DNA from: Candidatus Thorarchaeota archaeon
GTDB taxonomy: Archaea > Asgardarchaeota > Thorarchaeia > Thorarchaeales > Thorarchaeaceae
DNA: 64,000 nt
Assembly: GCA_029855935.1 (NCBI GenBank)
Contig: JAGSHN010000004.1
Span: 118,022-182,021 of the forward strand
Direction: 5' to 3'
This document shows positions 36,855 through 45,475 of this stretch, piece by piece (the first letter of the stretch is position 1; each line of letters begins with the position of its first letter). The translations under genes were made by a program, and so were the position numbers. A model generated the notes under the pieces. That model had not been told where the DNA came from, did not search any database, and saw only the letters and a program-made list of their open reading frames with translations.

Positions 36855-36953
36855 CCCTATTCACGCCACACTGGGTTCTTCATCACGTCCTATCTGCGAT
36901 TCTGCGTTCTATGAAGACTATTTTGTGTAGGATATTCACACAAACCGCGCCAT

Positions 36954-37976
36954 TCACAACGTCGCATTGCGAATTGTGTGAGGGAGCATATAGTCTGAGG
37001 GACTATTGCCCATTACCACCCATAGCTCCTCGCTTTCAGTGCGGGTATCGTATACTCTCTCAAGTGTACCTCTGACCTGTACCACTTCTCCTTCCACGGC
37101 ATGTTCACAAAATCGTCCCCTATAGCTTACAAGCCGTGAAACTGGTGGGCCCGAAACAGTGGTGACTCTGTACTCGCATGGGGTGAAAAGGGCGTTACTC
37201 GCGTCATCGATGATGCATTGGACTATTACCGTACAGACGGGGGTGTAGATGAGGTCACCAAATGACGATCCCACGTCGCTTGTGTGCATCACAGCTCTGA
37301 TGTAGACCTCAGTATTTCCGAAGTGCCCCTGAAACTTCTTTCTTTCCTCGATGGGAACAAGTTTCTCCCTAAGAAACTGTGGGAGGCGGCTCCAACGAAA
37401 TCTCACGTGCTCTCTGAGTTGCTGACCGCTGTAGGGCCGCAGAACGTTCCCCGCTGACGTGTCTGCCAAGAAGTTGTGAAGTTCTACGGCAGACCGACGC
37501 CCGTATACAACAATGTCGATGTCGGACTGGTCCGTGCTTAGACCTGTAAGCAGAGAACCAGTTATCCCAAGGTCGTCCCAATCGAGATTGGTTGACTCAA
37601 CGATGAGTTGGCACAAGCGCACTGCGTTTCGGAGAATGGCACTTGACGGACCCTTAAGCCGTGCCAGGTTCAGGCATCTGACAGGATCAAGAATCCGCTT
37701 GACATCTTGGACCCTTACTGACTGCAGGACACGATGGTGAACGGGGCTGTACCACAAATATGAACGGCAGTACGTTTCGAGGAAGTGTATCTTTTGGGCC
37801 AAGTCTGCTATCTTTGTGTAGTGTTGCCCTGTCGATGATACTCGCGAACCCGAATCTCTTGGAATGTAGCGCAGATATGCGATGATTCGGCTTGGCGGAT
37901 GTCTGATCCCTTTGACCTCAAACACAAGGTCGTCATTCGTCCAGACGAACTGCCCTTCCAAATACAACTGAAACAC
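36954..37976 (-). CDS. Predicted nucleotidyltransferase (Pol beta superfamily)
   Basis: The middle of the 340-residue product has the nucleotidyltransferase signature GSLLTGLSTDQSDIDIVVYG (G-S then D-x-D), with flanking helical segments. The N- and C-terminal regions are archaeal-specific; the C terminus is beta-rich (RGRFCEHAVEGEVVQVRG) and could be an OB fold. It belongs with archaeal predicted nucleotidyltransferases of unknown substrate. The catalytic DxD pair is present, so it is likely active. It stands alone, and its 3' end borders the ORB-containing spacer. Confidence 0.75.
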   Translation of the reverse strand: MFQLYLEGQFVWTNDDLVFEVKGIRHPPSRIIAYLRYIPRDSGSRVSSTGQHYTKIADLAQKIHFLETYCRSYLWYSPVHHRVLQSVRVQDVKRILDPVRCLNLARLKGPSSAILRNAVRLCQLIVESTNLDWDDLGITGSLLTGLSTDQSDIDIVVYGRRSAVELHNFLADTSAGNVLRPYSGQQLREHVRFRWSRLPQFLREKLVPIEERKKFQGHFGNTEVYIRAVMHTSDVGSSFGDLIYTPVCTVIVQCIIDDASNALFTPCEYRVTTVSGPPVSRLVSYRGRFCEHAVEGEVVQVRGTLERVYDTRTESEELWVVMGNSPSDYMLPHTIRNATL

Positions 37977-38303
37977 AATCCAGAGCGTGTACCGAATGAA
38001 TGTATAGATTATTGTCTTTGGACGCCCGTGCGTTGTTGAGCTCCGTAGAGTTCTTCATAGGTACTTGGGCCGCTACTGCACTATGTAAACCAGATGCGAC
38101 TATTCTCACGGGCTATCTCATAATCACGCATAGCGGCTTCCTCAAATGATGCTGTACTCCGGGAAACACGATCCGGCTTTCTCTGCGATCGGCTAGTCCA
38201 GAGTCACTAGGGCCGTGAGCCCCCCAAATGTGCTCTCAGGACGGTGCGAAGTGAGCTCGATCCGCCCATAGAGTAAAATAGTCTCGACGTCACGACGCTC
38301 CCG
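37977..38303. other. Intergenic spacer, nothing recognised
   Basis: There are 327 bases between the divergent nucleotidyltransferase and class V aminotransferase-like genes. I see no tRNA, no convincing open frame, no ORB and no repeat. It should hold two divergent promoters, but neither TATA box is clear. Confidence 0.5.
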
Positions 38304-39530
38304 ATGTCGTTGATCGACCCGAGTGTCCGGAGTGACTTTACAATCCTGAGAAGCAGTCCTGAGCTAGTCTTTCTCGATTCAGTTAGTACTACTTTAGTCC
38401 CCTCAGTGGTTTCACAGGCGACGCACATTTTTCTCGAGGAAATAGTGGTTTCGTCCAGGAGGGGTGCCTACTCGCTTGCGGTACGCGGGAACGAGGTTGT
38501 CGAGGCAACAAGGAAGGAGATGGCTGAGCATATACGTTGTAGTCCTAGGGAGATCTCGTTTCAGTCAACCATCAGTCAAGCACTGCTTTCAATACTGTTT
38601 GGTGATGGGTGGCAACGAGGAAGGGACGCCGAAATAGTCATAGTGGAAAACGTTCCCAATGATGTGTTGGGTCCTGTATTAGCCGTATCACAGTCCCGTG
38701 GTATTCCCGTTAGGAGCATTCCATTCCATGGTGACTACACTGACGTGGTTGACAGGCTTCAGTCTGTTGTGGGTAATCGGACGTCGATGGTGATTGCAAG
38801 TATTGTTCCCATGGGCTTTGGTGTGCTGGCTCCGACTCAGGACATTGCTAGGATTGTCCATGAGCATAATTCACTGTTCCTAGCGGAGGCTGTCGGCGAT
38901 ATTGGACTCTCGGTGTTCAGTAGTACGAGTGAAGGGAGCAAACCGGATATCGTATTGACCTCTGCGAACACTGTATTCTTTGCGCCTCCGGGCCTAGTTG
39001 TGCAGTGGAGTAACGCTCGGACAACTGGAAACCTAAGACCAGCATTGATCGGCAGTTCCTCCATAGCTGATATTGAGGGCAGATCTATCAACCTTGCGAA
39101 CCAGCCAGATCGTTTCGAAACGGGTATACTTAACGTGCCTGCGATAGCGGGACTCCGAGAAGGAGTTCGGTATGCGGAACGATTCGGCAGGGAGAGGATT
39201 CACCAACACATCATCAAGCTCGCATCCGAGATTGAGCGGGGGCTCCGCGAGATTGATAGTGTGCGAGTATATGGGCCAGGAGGACAGGAGCGAACCTTGG
39301 TTGGATTTAATCTAGATGATCGTTTTGGGGTTGGCTGTCATGATGTCGCGCTCTTCCTAGAACAGGCAGGGATAGCGGTACGTAGTGGACTTCTGTGTGC
39401 GCACTCGCTGATACGTGCTCTTGCCCGAGACGGGGTAGTACAGGTGTCGCCGCATGTCTATAATTCAAGAGAGGATATTTCGAGATTCCTTGAAGTCGTG
39501 GCGGAGATAGGTTCAGCGCTCGCTGTGTGA
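38304..39530 (+). CDS. Class V aminotransferase/cysteine desulfurase-like protein lacking PLP residues
   Basis: Overall it aligns with SufS/CsdA: it opens with VFLDSVSTTLVPSVV, has STISQAL where TTEAIN is expected, and ends in the VRSGLLCAHSL loop, which keeps the sulfur-accepting Cys. But the Schiff-base Lys of SGHK is replaced (SANT, Ser220-Thr223). The PLP-stacking His of EHHAN is lost (ENVPND), and the Asp that pairs with the pyridine N (VDGAQ) is read as AEAVG. It is probably not a PLP enzyme; it may be a scaffold or a sulfur carrier. Full length (408 residues) and an intact frame argue against a decaying gene. The next gene overlaps by 4 nt. Confidence 0.75.
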   Translation: MSLIDPSVRSDFTILRSSPELVFLDSVSTTLVPSVVSQATHIFLEEIVVSSRRGAYSLAVRGNEVVEATRKEMAEHIRCSPREISFQSTISQALLSILFGDGWQRGRDAEIVIVENVPNDVLGPVLAVSQSRGIPVRSIPFHGDYTDVVDRLQSVVGNRTSMVIASIVPMGFGVLAPTQDIARIVHEHNSLFLAEAVGDIGLSVFSSTSEGSKPDIVLTSANTVFFAPPGLVVQWSNARTTGNLRPALIGSSSIADIEGRSINLANQPDRFETGILNVPAIAGLREGVRYAERFGRERIHQHIIKLASEIERGLREIDSVRVYGPGGQERTLVGFNLDDRFGVGCHDVALFLEQAGIAVRSGLLCAHSLIRALARDGVVQVSPHVYNSREDISRFLEVVAEIGSALAV

Positions 39531-39895
39531 TCCGTCGTTGTAATACCATAATTGAAGAGTTCAGAACAGGTGTTCTATCGCTTGAGGACCTATCGGTGTA
39601 TATTCTGTATGTATACGATTGCATCTCTACGGGAGCAAAGAATGCTAGACGTATATCGTTCACTAAGAGGCTCTTTGGGTATACCTACAGATGGCGTACT
39701 CGAGGCGGTTGGAAGACAAAACGCAAAGACGGGTTGTTGGATCTCTGTCCTGGTGCTAGACGAATCACCGATTCTGCGATCCTAGTCCCTGAAGAATGCC
39801 AATCAACATTCGACACACTCTTCACACAGTATCGTGATATTCTCAAAGTTTCCAGCTTTGCAGTTATGGAGATTATCTCAGAACACGTGTTCTAG
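39527..39895 (+). CDS. Hypothetical protein coupled to the desulfurase-like gene
   Basis: The 122-residue product starts with a GTG that overlaps the upstream stop (GTGTGATC context), so it is translated together with the desulfurase-like protein. It is basic in the middle (TYRWRTRGGWKTKRKDG) with two Cys (CNTI, DLCPG) and a helical C terminus. No family is recognised. The last codons contain the palindrome AGAACACGTGTTCT. Confidence 0.6.
   Translation: MIRRCNTIIEEFRTGVLSLEDLSVYILYVYDCISTGAKNARRISFTKRLFGYTYRWRTRGGWKTKRKDGLLDLCPGARRITDSAILVPEECQSTFDTLFTQYRDILKVSSFAVMEIISEHVF
39880..39893. repeat. Perfect palindrome AGAACACGTGTTCT, copy 1
   Basis: A 14-bp perfect palindrome at the end of the hypothetical gene, about 70 nt before the iorA TATA box. 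The same 14 bases recur at 40075-40088. I found no third copy. Confidence 0.65.
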
Positions 39896-39913
39896 AGCCT
39901 GTGGACCCCCTTA

Positions 39914-39934
39914 TTTCGTGTGGAAACGATGGAT
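39914..39934 (+). other. Degenerate ORB-like element
   Basis: TTTCGTGTGGAAACGATGGAT shares the 10-mer GTGGAAACGA exactly with the ORB-like sequence at 36831, but the G run is broken. It lies in the 39896-40159 intergenic region. Confidence 0.35.
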
Positions 39935-39960
39935 CCTCTCGAGTCTGAAAGATGACCAAA

Positions 39961-39971
39961 AATATAAATAG
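39961..39971 (+). promoter_or_regulatory. TATA box upstream of iorAB
   Basis: AATATAAATAG within an A-rich stretch is a good archaeal TATA box. The transcript would start near 39,990 and leave an unusually long leader of about 170 nt before the iorA start. The leader contains the second 14-bp palindrome and an ORB-like element. Confidence 0.6.
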
Positions 39972-40044
39972 CTGATTCTGCAGCTGATAATCATCTACAT
40001 TTCATTCACGACTTAGAAGTCACTGAAAGAAACTACATTTTGAT

Positions 40045-40067
40045 TCTCCACTGGAAGTAGAGGGGAG
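40045..40067 (+). other. ORB-like element in the iorA leader
   Basis: TCTCCACTGGAAGTAGAGG then GGAG resembles an ORB (about 15 of 23 positions match the sequence at 36831, including the TCCA, TGGAA and GGGG blocks). It is weak on its own. Confidence 0.3.
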
Positions 40068-40073
40068 TTGGGG

Positions 40074-40089
40074 TAGAACACGTGTTCTA
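40074..40089. repeat. Perfect palindrome TAGAACACGTGTTCTA, copy 2
   Basis: A 16-bp perfect palindrome containing the same 14 bases as 39880-39893. Outer arms GGAGTT and AACTCC extend the symmetry. It lies between the iorA TATA box and start codon, so a bound repressor or an RNA hairpin could control iorAB. Confidence 0.65.
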
Positions 40090-40159
40090 ACTCCATCCGA
40101 CCGCAAGCTTGATAGACTCGTTGTAGCGCGTCGGGAGTGAACGAAGCGGAGGTCGTTGT

Positions 40160-42055
40160 TTGGCAAAGCTAGAGGATCTCCTGGATACGACGATTGGAAG
40201 ACGAGTATTGCTCTTGGCTAACGAGGCCATCGCTCGGGGAGTACTGGAAGCTGGTGTCCGCTTAGTTGCTCTGTATCCTGGGACACCGAGTAGCGAGATT
40301 GGAAACAGTCTGTTCAAGATGGCTCCACATATTCCCAATTTCTATTTTGAATTCAGTACAAACGAGAAGGTCGCTCTTGAGGTGGCCGGTGCTGCTGCAA
40401 TTGCTGGCGTCCGTGCGATGATGGTCTGCAAGGGTCCCGGCCTCAACGTCGCGGCTGATCCTTTCTTTTCGCTTGCATACGTCGGAGTGCGGGCTGGGCT
40501 GGTCATAGTCGTTGCTGACGACCCCGGGATGTGGAGCTCACAGAATGAGAACGACTCGAGATACTACGCTCTGATGGGAAACATGCCTATGGTAGAGCCA
40601 GCCGATCCCGCTGAGGCCAAGTCCCTATTATTGGCAGCATACGATCTGTCGGAGGAGCTCGAGCTTCCTGTTTTATTCAGAACCACAACACGAGTGAACC
40701 ACTCGCGGGCAGGTGTTGAGCTCGGCCCCATCCGTGACCGTCCCGACAAAGTGGAATTTGTCAAAGAACCGTTCCGTTTTGTTCCCGTTCCGGCAGTCGC
40801 TAGGACACGGCATCCATGGTTACTGAAACAAATGGAACAGGCCCGTGAAATCTCTGAGTCCTCTTCCCTGAACTTCTGTATCGGCCGTGAAGAATGCGAA
40901 GTTGGTATCATCACGTCGGGGGTTTCCTATAACTACGTCCTCGAGGCCATTCAAGAGCTCGACCTCGAGGCAGAGGTCTTCAAGATAGGCATCACCAATC
41001 CGTTGCCACGTGACAGTATCGTCGATTTTCTGAGGCGTCACAAGAGGATCATTGTTGTAGAGGAGCTTGAACCCTATCTGGAGCGACAGGTGAGGGCCTT
41101 TGCTCAACATCAGGATGTTGCTGTGAATATCTATGGAAAGGAGGACGGATTGTTCCCACGTGTCTACGAATACAGCACCCAGACCGTAGTTGATGCATTG
41201 ACCAAGATCTTGGGTAGGCCAGCGCCGATTGATCTGACCTCGATACAAGAAAAGGAAAAGCGATTGCCCGACCTCCCTCCGCGTCCGCCACTACTTTGTC
41301 CTGGCTGCCCTCACAGGGCGACATATTACGCAATCCGCGTTGTAACTCGCGGAAAGGCTGTATACCCCTCTGATATTGGATGCTACACATTGAGTATCGC
41401 ACCGCCATTGGAAACAGCCGATATTCTGTTTGACATGGGCTCGTCTGTTACGACTGCCTGCGGAATTGCACAAGTGACCGGTCAAGATGTCGTGGCGACA
41501 ATCGGGGACTCGACGTTTTTTGCGTCTGGGCTTCCAGGCCTTGTGAACGCTGTCTACAACCAGCATCCAATCGCTCTTGTTGTACTGGACAATCGCACGA
41601 CTGCAATGACCGGGCACCAGCCACATCCTGGTACTGGAGTTACGGGGATGCACCAGAAGGTAAATCCTATTGATATCGAAAAGGTCTGTCGTGGTCTGGG
41701 TGTGGAGTGGGTGCGAACCGTTCGTCCTTTTGAGTCACTAGCAAAACTTGTGGCGGATGTCCGCGAGATGTTGGAGTGGGTGCGCGAGAACAAAGCACCC
41801 GCAGTACTTGTTTCGCGTGAGCCCTGCGCATTGCTAACTGCTGCAGAGCGCAGACGTAGTGGGGAATCACCGCCTCCATATTACGTTGATCCTGAAGTCT
41901 GCACTGCCTGCGGCCGTTGCCTGAATCGTTTCGCCTGCCCAGCGATGTATCTTGATACCGAAACTGGCAAGGCCGTGATTGACGAAACGCTATGCAATTT
42001 TTGTGGCGTGTGCGTATCGGTGTGTCCGCACGGTGCAATTAAGAGGAGAGAGTAG
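40160..42055 (+). CDS. iorA: Indolepyruvate ferredoxin oxidoreductase alpha subunit
   Basis: The 631-residue protein has an N-terminal pyrimidine-type domain (YPGTPSSEIGN), a TPP-binding C-terminal half (CPGCPHRATYY, GDSTFFASGLPGLVNA, NRTTAMTGHQ) and a ferredoxin-like end with two 4Fe-4S motifs (CTACGRC, CNFCGVC with trailing Cys). It oxidises aryl pyruvates from aromatic amino acids to aryl-acetyl-CoA and reduces ferredoxin. It starts with TTG at 40160; GGAG-like bases precede it. The beta-subunit gene follows after 5 nt. Confidence 0.95.
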   Translation: MAKLEDLLDTTIGRRVLLLANEAIARGVLEAGVRLVALYPGTPSSEIGNSLFKMAPHIPNFYFEFSTNEKVALEVAGAAAIAGVRAMMVCKGPGLNVAADPFFSLAYVGVRAGLVIVVADDPGMWSSQNENDSRYYALMGNMPMVEPADPAEAKSLLLAAYDLSEELELPVLFRTTTRVNHSRAGVELGPIRDRPDKVEFVKEPFRFVPVPAVARTRHPWLLKQMEQAREISESSSLNFCIGREECEVGIITSGVSYNYVLEAIQELDLEAEVFKIGITNPLPRDSIVDFLRRHKRIIVVEELEPYLERQVRAFAQHQDVAVNIYGKEDGLFPRVYEYSTQTVVDALTKILGRPAPIDLTSIQEKEKRLPDLPPRPPLLCPGCPHRATYYAIRVVTRGKAVYPSDIGCYTLSIAPPLETADILFDMGSSVTTACGIAQVTGQDVVATIGDSTFFASGLPGLVNAVYNQHPIALVVLDNRTTAMTGHQPHPGTGVTGMHQKVNPIDIEKVCRGLGVEWVRTVRPFESLAKLVADVREMLEWVRENKAPAVLVSREPCALLTAAERRRSGESPPPYYVDPEVCTACGRCLNRFACPAMYLDTETGKAVIDETLCNFCGVCVSVCPHGAIKRRE

Positions 42056-42060
42056 GTATC

Positions 42061-42681
42061 ATGACTGATACGAGTAATACACGGACTGAGAATATCGTGA
42101 TCTCTGGCGTCGGTGGTCAGGGTGTGCTTACTCTTGCCGAAATCATGGCCCGAACGGCGCTCCAGGAAGGTCGGAACGTGCGTGTCGGTGAGATACATGG
42201 AATGGCACAACGAGGAGGCCACGTCGTGTGTACTGTCCGGATTGGTGCAGAGGCGTACGGACCAATCGTGGATCATGGCACGGCCCAGCTCATCATCGGA
42301 TTCGAGCCCATTGAAACACTGAGAGAGATTCACCTGCTACACCCTGACGGCTTTGTAATATTGAATAGCCATGTCCAGCACCCTGTTGCAGTTTCAATGG
42401 GGAAAGCCGAATATCCTCCGGACGATGTCATTCGGGAATCAATCCGGATGTTTACAACACGGTTTGTCGAGTTTGACGCTCTTGAGCTAGCGAGGCAAGC
42501 AGGTAGTAGCCGCTCGATGAATATGGTAATGTTTGGAGCTTCTGTGGGCACGGGCTTGGTGCCGGTTTCGGCTTCTATTGCCGAGAACGTGGTAGCAGAG
42601 TCTTTTCCCGAGAGATTCCGTGAGGTGAATGTGCGGGCTTTCAGGACCGGATTGAAAACCATTCGCTCTTTGATGCGATGA
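42061..42681 (+). CDS. iorB: Indolepyruvate ferredoxin oxidoreductase beta subunit
   Basis: This 206-residue gamma-type PFOR domain has GVGGQGVLTLAEIMA near the start, GEIHGMAQRGGHVVCTVRIG and GFEPIETLRE. It forms the IorAB heterodimer with the upstream product. Normal length. It is the last gene of the iorAB unit; the convergent hypF gene ends 70 nt downstream, and a copy of the 17-bp motif lies between them at 42742. Confidence 0.93.
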   Translation: MTDTSNTRTENIVISGVGGQGVLTLAEIMARTALQEGRNVRVGEIHGMAQRGGHVVCTVRIGAEAYGPIVDHGTAQLIIGFEPIETLREIHLLHPDGFVILNSHVQHPVAVSMGKAEYPPDDVIRESIRMFTTRFVEFDALELARQAGSSRSMNMVMFGASVGTGLVPVSASIAENVVAESFPERFREVNVRAFRTGLKTIRSLMR

Positions 42682-42741
42682 GTGTTATGCGAATGTCAAG
42701 CCTTCCCAATGGAGCAATCACACCCGTCTCGGGCATAGTCC

Positions 42742-42758
42742 GTAATACGTGTCATACG
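42742..42758 (+). repeat. GTAWTAC-N5-WTACG motif, site 1
   Basis: Reads GTAATACGTGTCATACG, an exact match. It overlaps the hypF stop codon and lies 61 nt after iorB. Confidence 0.7.
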
Positions 42759-45121
42759 CGCCCTGTGTGTTGTCGGCGAGCTGCTGCCGCAACGGCTTGC
42801 CCAAGGGAGATTCCGCCGTCTCCCGGAGGAATACGCCTATGAAGTAGCACTTGAACGTCACCATCTTGGGCAGTTTCGAACACGGCACGGGCAATGATCC
42901 TGTTTATTGCAGCACCCCCTGAGAGTCCCAGATAGGCTATGCCCTCATCAAGTGCTGCTTCCATGGCTATTGTCGTGAGCGCCTTGCCTAGGGCATACTG
43001 GGCCCCGAAGGCAAGGTGGGACTTGTTTACGCCTTCGTGCAAGAAACGTATTACATCCAGCAAGAATTCTCGTGTGTTGAGGACGGTACGTCCGTCCAGG
43101 GTCTTCTCGTATTGAGTGGGGATTGAAACTTCGTTGTCGACTGCTATGCTCTCCAACCGCATCGGACATTCTCCCTCATAGCTATTCTCTGAGCATACAC
43201 CCATTACAAATGCCACTGCATCAAGAAGACGTCCGATACTCGATGATTCGATGGTATTGATCCGGCGGCGAATCGATTCCGCCAAGAGGCTAAGTGTTTC
43301 GTCATTTGCCCTGGTATGTGGACCCAGCTTCGCATTTGCAAAGAGGCCCGAGTGCTCTTGGAGAGCGTCCAAACCTAGTATTCCCGCAGCCGCCCTAGCA
43401 GAGTATCTTGCCGAGAGATCCCCTCCCGGTAGGAGGGCGCCTGCGAGACCGCCGACGTTCCTGTACTCGGAAGCATTCCCTACGAGAACTTCCCCGCCCC
43501 AACCAGTCCCATCAGGTGCATAGCCATAGCCGTCGATGGTAATACATGCAATACGTGTATCTACGGGCAGATCGGAATCTGCAAGTAGAGATACAAGGTG
43601 CGCGTGATGGTGCTGAATCCCCACAAGCTCACTTCCGTGTTGGTGCGCTAGGTTTCTTGCAATGTCAGTGCTAAGGAACTCTGGGTGAAGGTCACAGGCC
43701 ACCACGTCAACGTCTTGAATCCCTACGAGCCGCGCGAGATGATAGAGTGCGCCTTCTAGGAATTGAGCGCTCTCTATATTGTCTGTGTTCCCAATATGCT
43801 GAGTGAGATATGCTCTCCGGTTGGTCAATACCGTGGCAGTGGCCTTTCTCTCTGGACCCGTGGCCAAAACCACCGACTTGGAGTCAATTCCGCGAACATC
43901 GATAGGATCAGGAACATATCCTCTCGCTCTTCTAATAAACTGCGGTCGCCCTTCGACGAACTTGACCACAGAGTCATCCACGCGTTGAGCAATTCTCCGG
44001 TTATGGACTAGGAACCCATCTGCAATTCCTTTGAGCCCCATGAGGATCTCTTTGGGTGTGACATACATTGGCAGACCGGAGGGGTTGGCGCTCGTCATGA
44101 CCAGAGCGGGTTCATCCGTTTCATCAAAGAGACATATGTGAATCCCCGAGTAGGGCAGCATGACACCTATTGTATCGAGATATGGCGATATCGCCTGAAG
44201 GGACTCGGTTGGTATTATAGGTATTACGCCTGATACGTCACGCTTGGATACAAGTACAATTGGTTTTTGCCACGCCTCGAGAAGGGAAACCTCCTCCTGG
44301 TGAACAGTTGCCATCTGTTGAAGCGTTGCTATGTCCCTGACCATTATCGCAAACGGTTGAGTCGGACGGTTCTTGCGTATCCGGAGTTCGTGAATCGGGG
44401 TGGCATCACTTGTCTTGGTGACAAGGTGAGTGCCACCGATACCCTGCACGGCGAGAATGGCCCCTCTATCAATTAACTCCGCAGCGGTCCTGATGGGATT
44501 ACTCGTCGACATTGCTTTCCCGTACTTGTTCAGGAGACGGTACCTTGGGCCGCAGCTCGGGCACGCGGTGGTCTGGGCGTGGTGTCTTCTGTTCGACGGA
44601 TCGTTGTATTCGGTTGCACACTCGGAACATAGGGGGAAGTCCACCATCGTAGTATTAGGTCTGTCATAGGGGAGTGCCGTTATTGTTGAGTAACGTGGTC
44701 CACAGGCTGCACATGACGTGAAAGGATACTTGTGCCACCGCGACTCAGGTACTCTTATGTCATCGATGCAGGCGTCGCATATGGATATGTCCGGGGGTAT
44801 CCTTGGGACCGCGGACCGGCTTCGTTTGGCGTCGGACATCCTAATCACGAACTCGGAGAACTTGCCAGTCGGACTGGCCCATCTGACATCCACCGAATCT
44901 ATTTTCGAGATGGAGGGTGGTTTCTGTGAAATTGTTCTTAGCAGCGCGTGAATTCGATCCTCTCTACCTTCCACCACTATTCTGACTCCAGCATCACCTA
45001 GGTTTAGTATATAGCCCCTGAGACCCAATGATGTTGCTGTCCGATAAACGAAGGGTCGGAAACCCACGCCCTGCACTATGCCAGTAATGTGAATCTCTGC
45101 TCGCTTAAGAGGAACGGACAT
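42752..45121 (-). CDS. hypF: Carbamoyltransferase HypF (hydrogenase maturation)
   Basis: Domains in order: acylphosphatase (GIVQGVGFRPFVYR), two zinc fingers (CDACIDD...CAACGPR, CSECATE...CPSCGPR), the YrdC-like domain, and the Kae1-like carbamoyltransferase domain with HHAH. HypF makes the cyano ligand precursor for NiFe-hydrogenase from carbamoyl phosphate and passes it to HypE. I start at Met 45121 (MSVPLKRAEIHITG), where homology begins; the frame continues to a GTG at 45205. No other hyp or hydrogenase gene is in the window. Two exact copies of the 17-bp motif lie inside the gene. Confidence 0.95.
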   Translation of the reverse strand: MSVPLKRAEIHITGIVQGVGFRPFVYRTATSLGLRGYILNLGDAGVRIVVEGREDRIHALLRTISQKPPSISKIDSVDVRWASPTGKFSEFVIRMSDAKRSRSAVPRIPPDISICDACIDDIRVPESRWHKYPFTSCAACGPRYSTITALPYDRPNTTMVDFPLCSECATEYNDPSNRRHHAQTTACPSCGPRYRLLNKYGKAMSTSNPIRTAAELIDRGAILAVQGIGGTHLVTKTSDATPIHELRIRKNRPTQPFAIMVRDIATLQQMATVHQEEVSLLEAWQKPIVLVSKRDVSGVIPIIPTESLQAISPYLDTIGVMLPYSGIHICLFDETDEPALVMTSANPSGLPMYVTPKEILMGLKGIADGFLVHNRRIAQRVDDSVVKFVEGRPQFIRRARGYVPDPIDVRGIDSKSVVLATGPERKATATVLTNRRAYLTQHIGNTDNIESAQFLEGALYHLARLVGIQDVDVVACDLHPEFLSTDIARNLAHQHGSELVGIQHHHAHLVSLLADSDLPVDTRIACITIDGYGYAPDGTGWGGEVLVGNASEYRNVGGLAGALLPGGDLSARYSARAAAGILGLDALQEHSGLFANAKLGPHTRANDETLSLLAESIRRRINTIESSSIGRLLDAVAFVMGVCSENSYEGECPMRLESIAVDNEVSIPTQYEKTLDGRTVLNTREFLLDVIRFLHEGVNKSHLAFGAQYALGKALTTIAMEAALDEGIAYLGLSGGAAINRIIARAVFETAQDGDVQVLLHRRIPPGDGGISLGQAVAAAARRQHTGRV
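43539..43555 (+). repeat. GTAWTAC-N5-WTACG motif, site 2
   Basis: Reads GTAATACATGCAATACG, an exact match inside hypF coding sequence. Confidence 0.6.
44221..44237 (+). repeat. GTAWTAC-N5-WTACG motif, site 3
   Basis: Reads GTATTACGCCTGATACG, an exact match inside hypF coding sequence. Confidence 0.6.
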
Positions 45122-45204
45122 CGCAATACCAGCCGTTCCTTGACGTGATATTAATGCACTGAACTGGCAAAGTTGGTATGTGCTCTCTGTGATGGTTTCA
45201 TACA

Positions 45205-45232
45205 CGTATATGCTGTAATACTAATATTACAG
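45205..45232 (-). repeat. GTAWTAC-N5-WTACG motif, site 4, plus an overlapping palindrome
   Basis: On the minus strand 45221-45205 reads GTATTACAGCATATACG, an exact match. It overlaps an inverted repeat CTGTAATA-CTAA-TATTACAG at 45213-45232. The cluster is 84-110 nt upstream of the chosen hypF start and could serve as its operator. Confidence 0.7.
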
Positions 45233-45475
45233 TAATCGGTGATTAAATACCTCGCCTAGTACGGGCTATTGGGTTGACATGTCTAGGCGAGTTGGCAGTT
45301 CAATCGGCAACTGTATTCCCGTGTACTCATCCAGTTGCCGCTTGTCTAGTGTCGCGAAATCCATGGCGAAACCACATGATCACGTGCATCTGCGTGAAGG
45401 AGAATGGATGGAAAGACTATGGCCCTCAGGCGGTAATGTACTACCGGAAGCTATGTGAATAGCGGGTGATGGAAG
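45233..45475. other. Intergenic spacer upstream of the 45476 gene
   Basis: A TATA-like TTAAATA at 45242-45248 faces the plus strand. Two short overlapping open frames (about 60 residues each, from 45274 and 45279) follow it, ending near 45,460, but neither looks like a recognisable protein, so I do not call a gene. Nothing else is seen. Confidence 0.4.

Noticed and set aside
45274-45462. Short open frames of about 60 residues after a TATA-like element
   Set aside because: Two frames overlap and neither looks like a known or conserved protein; evidence is too thin to call a gene.
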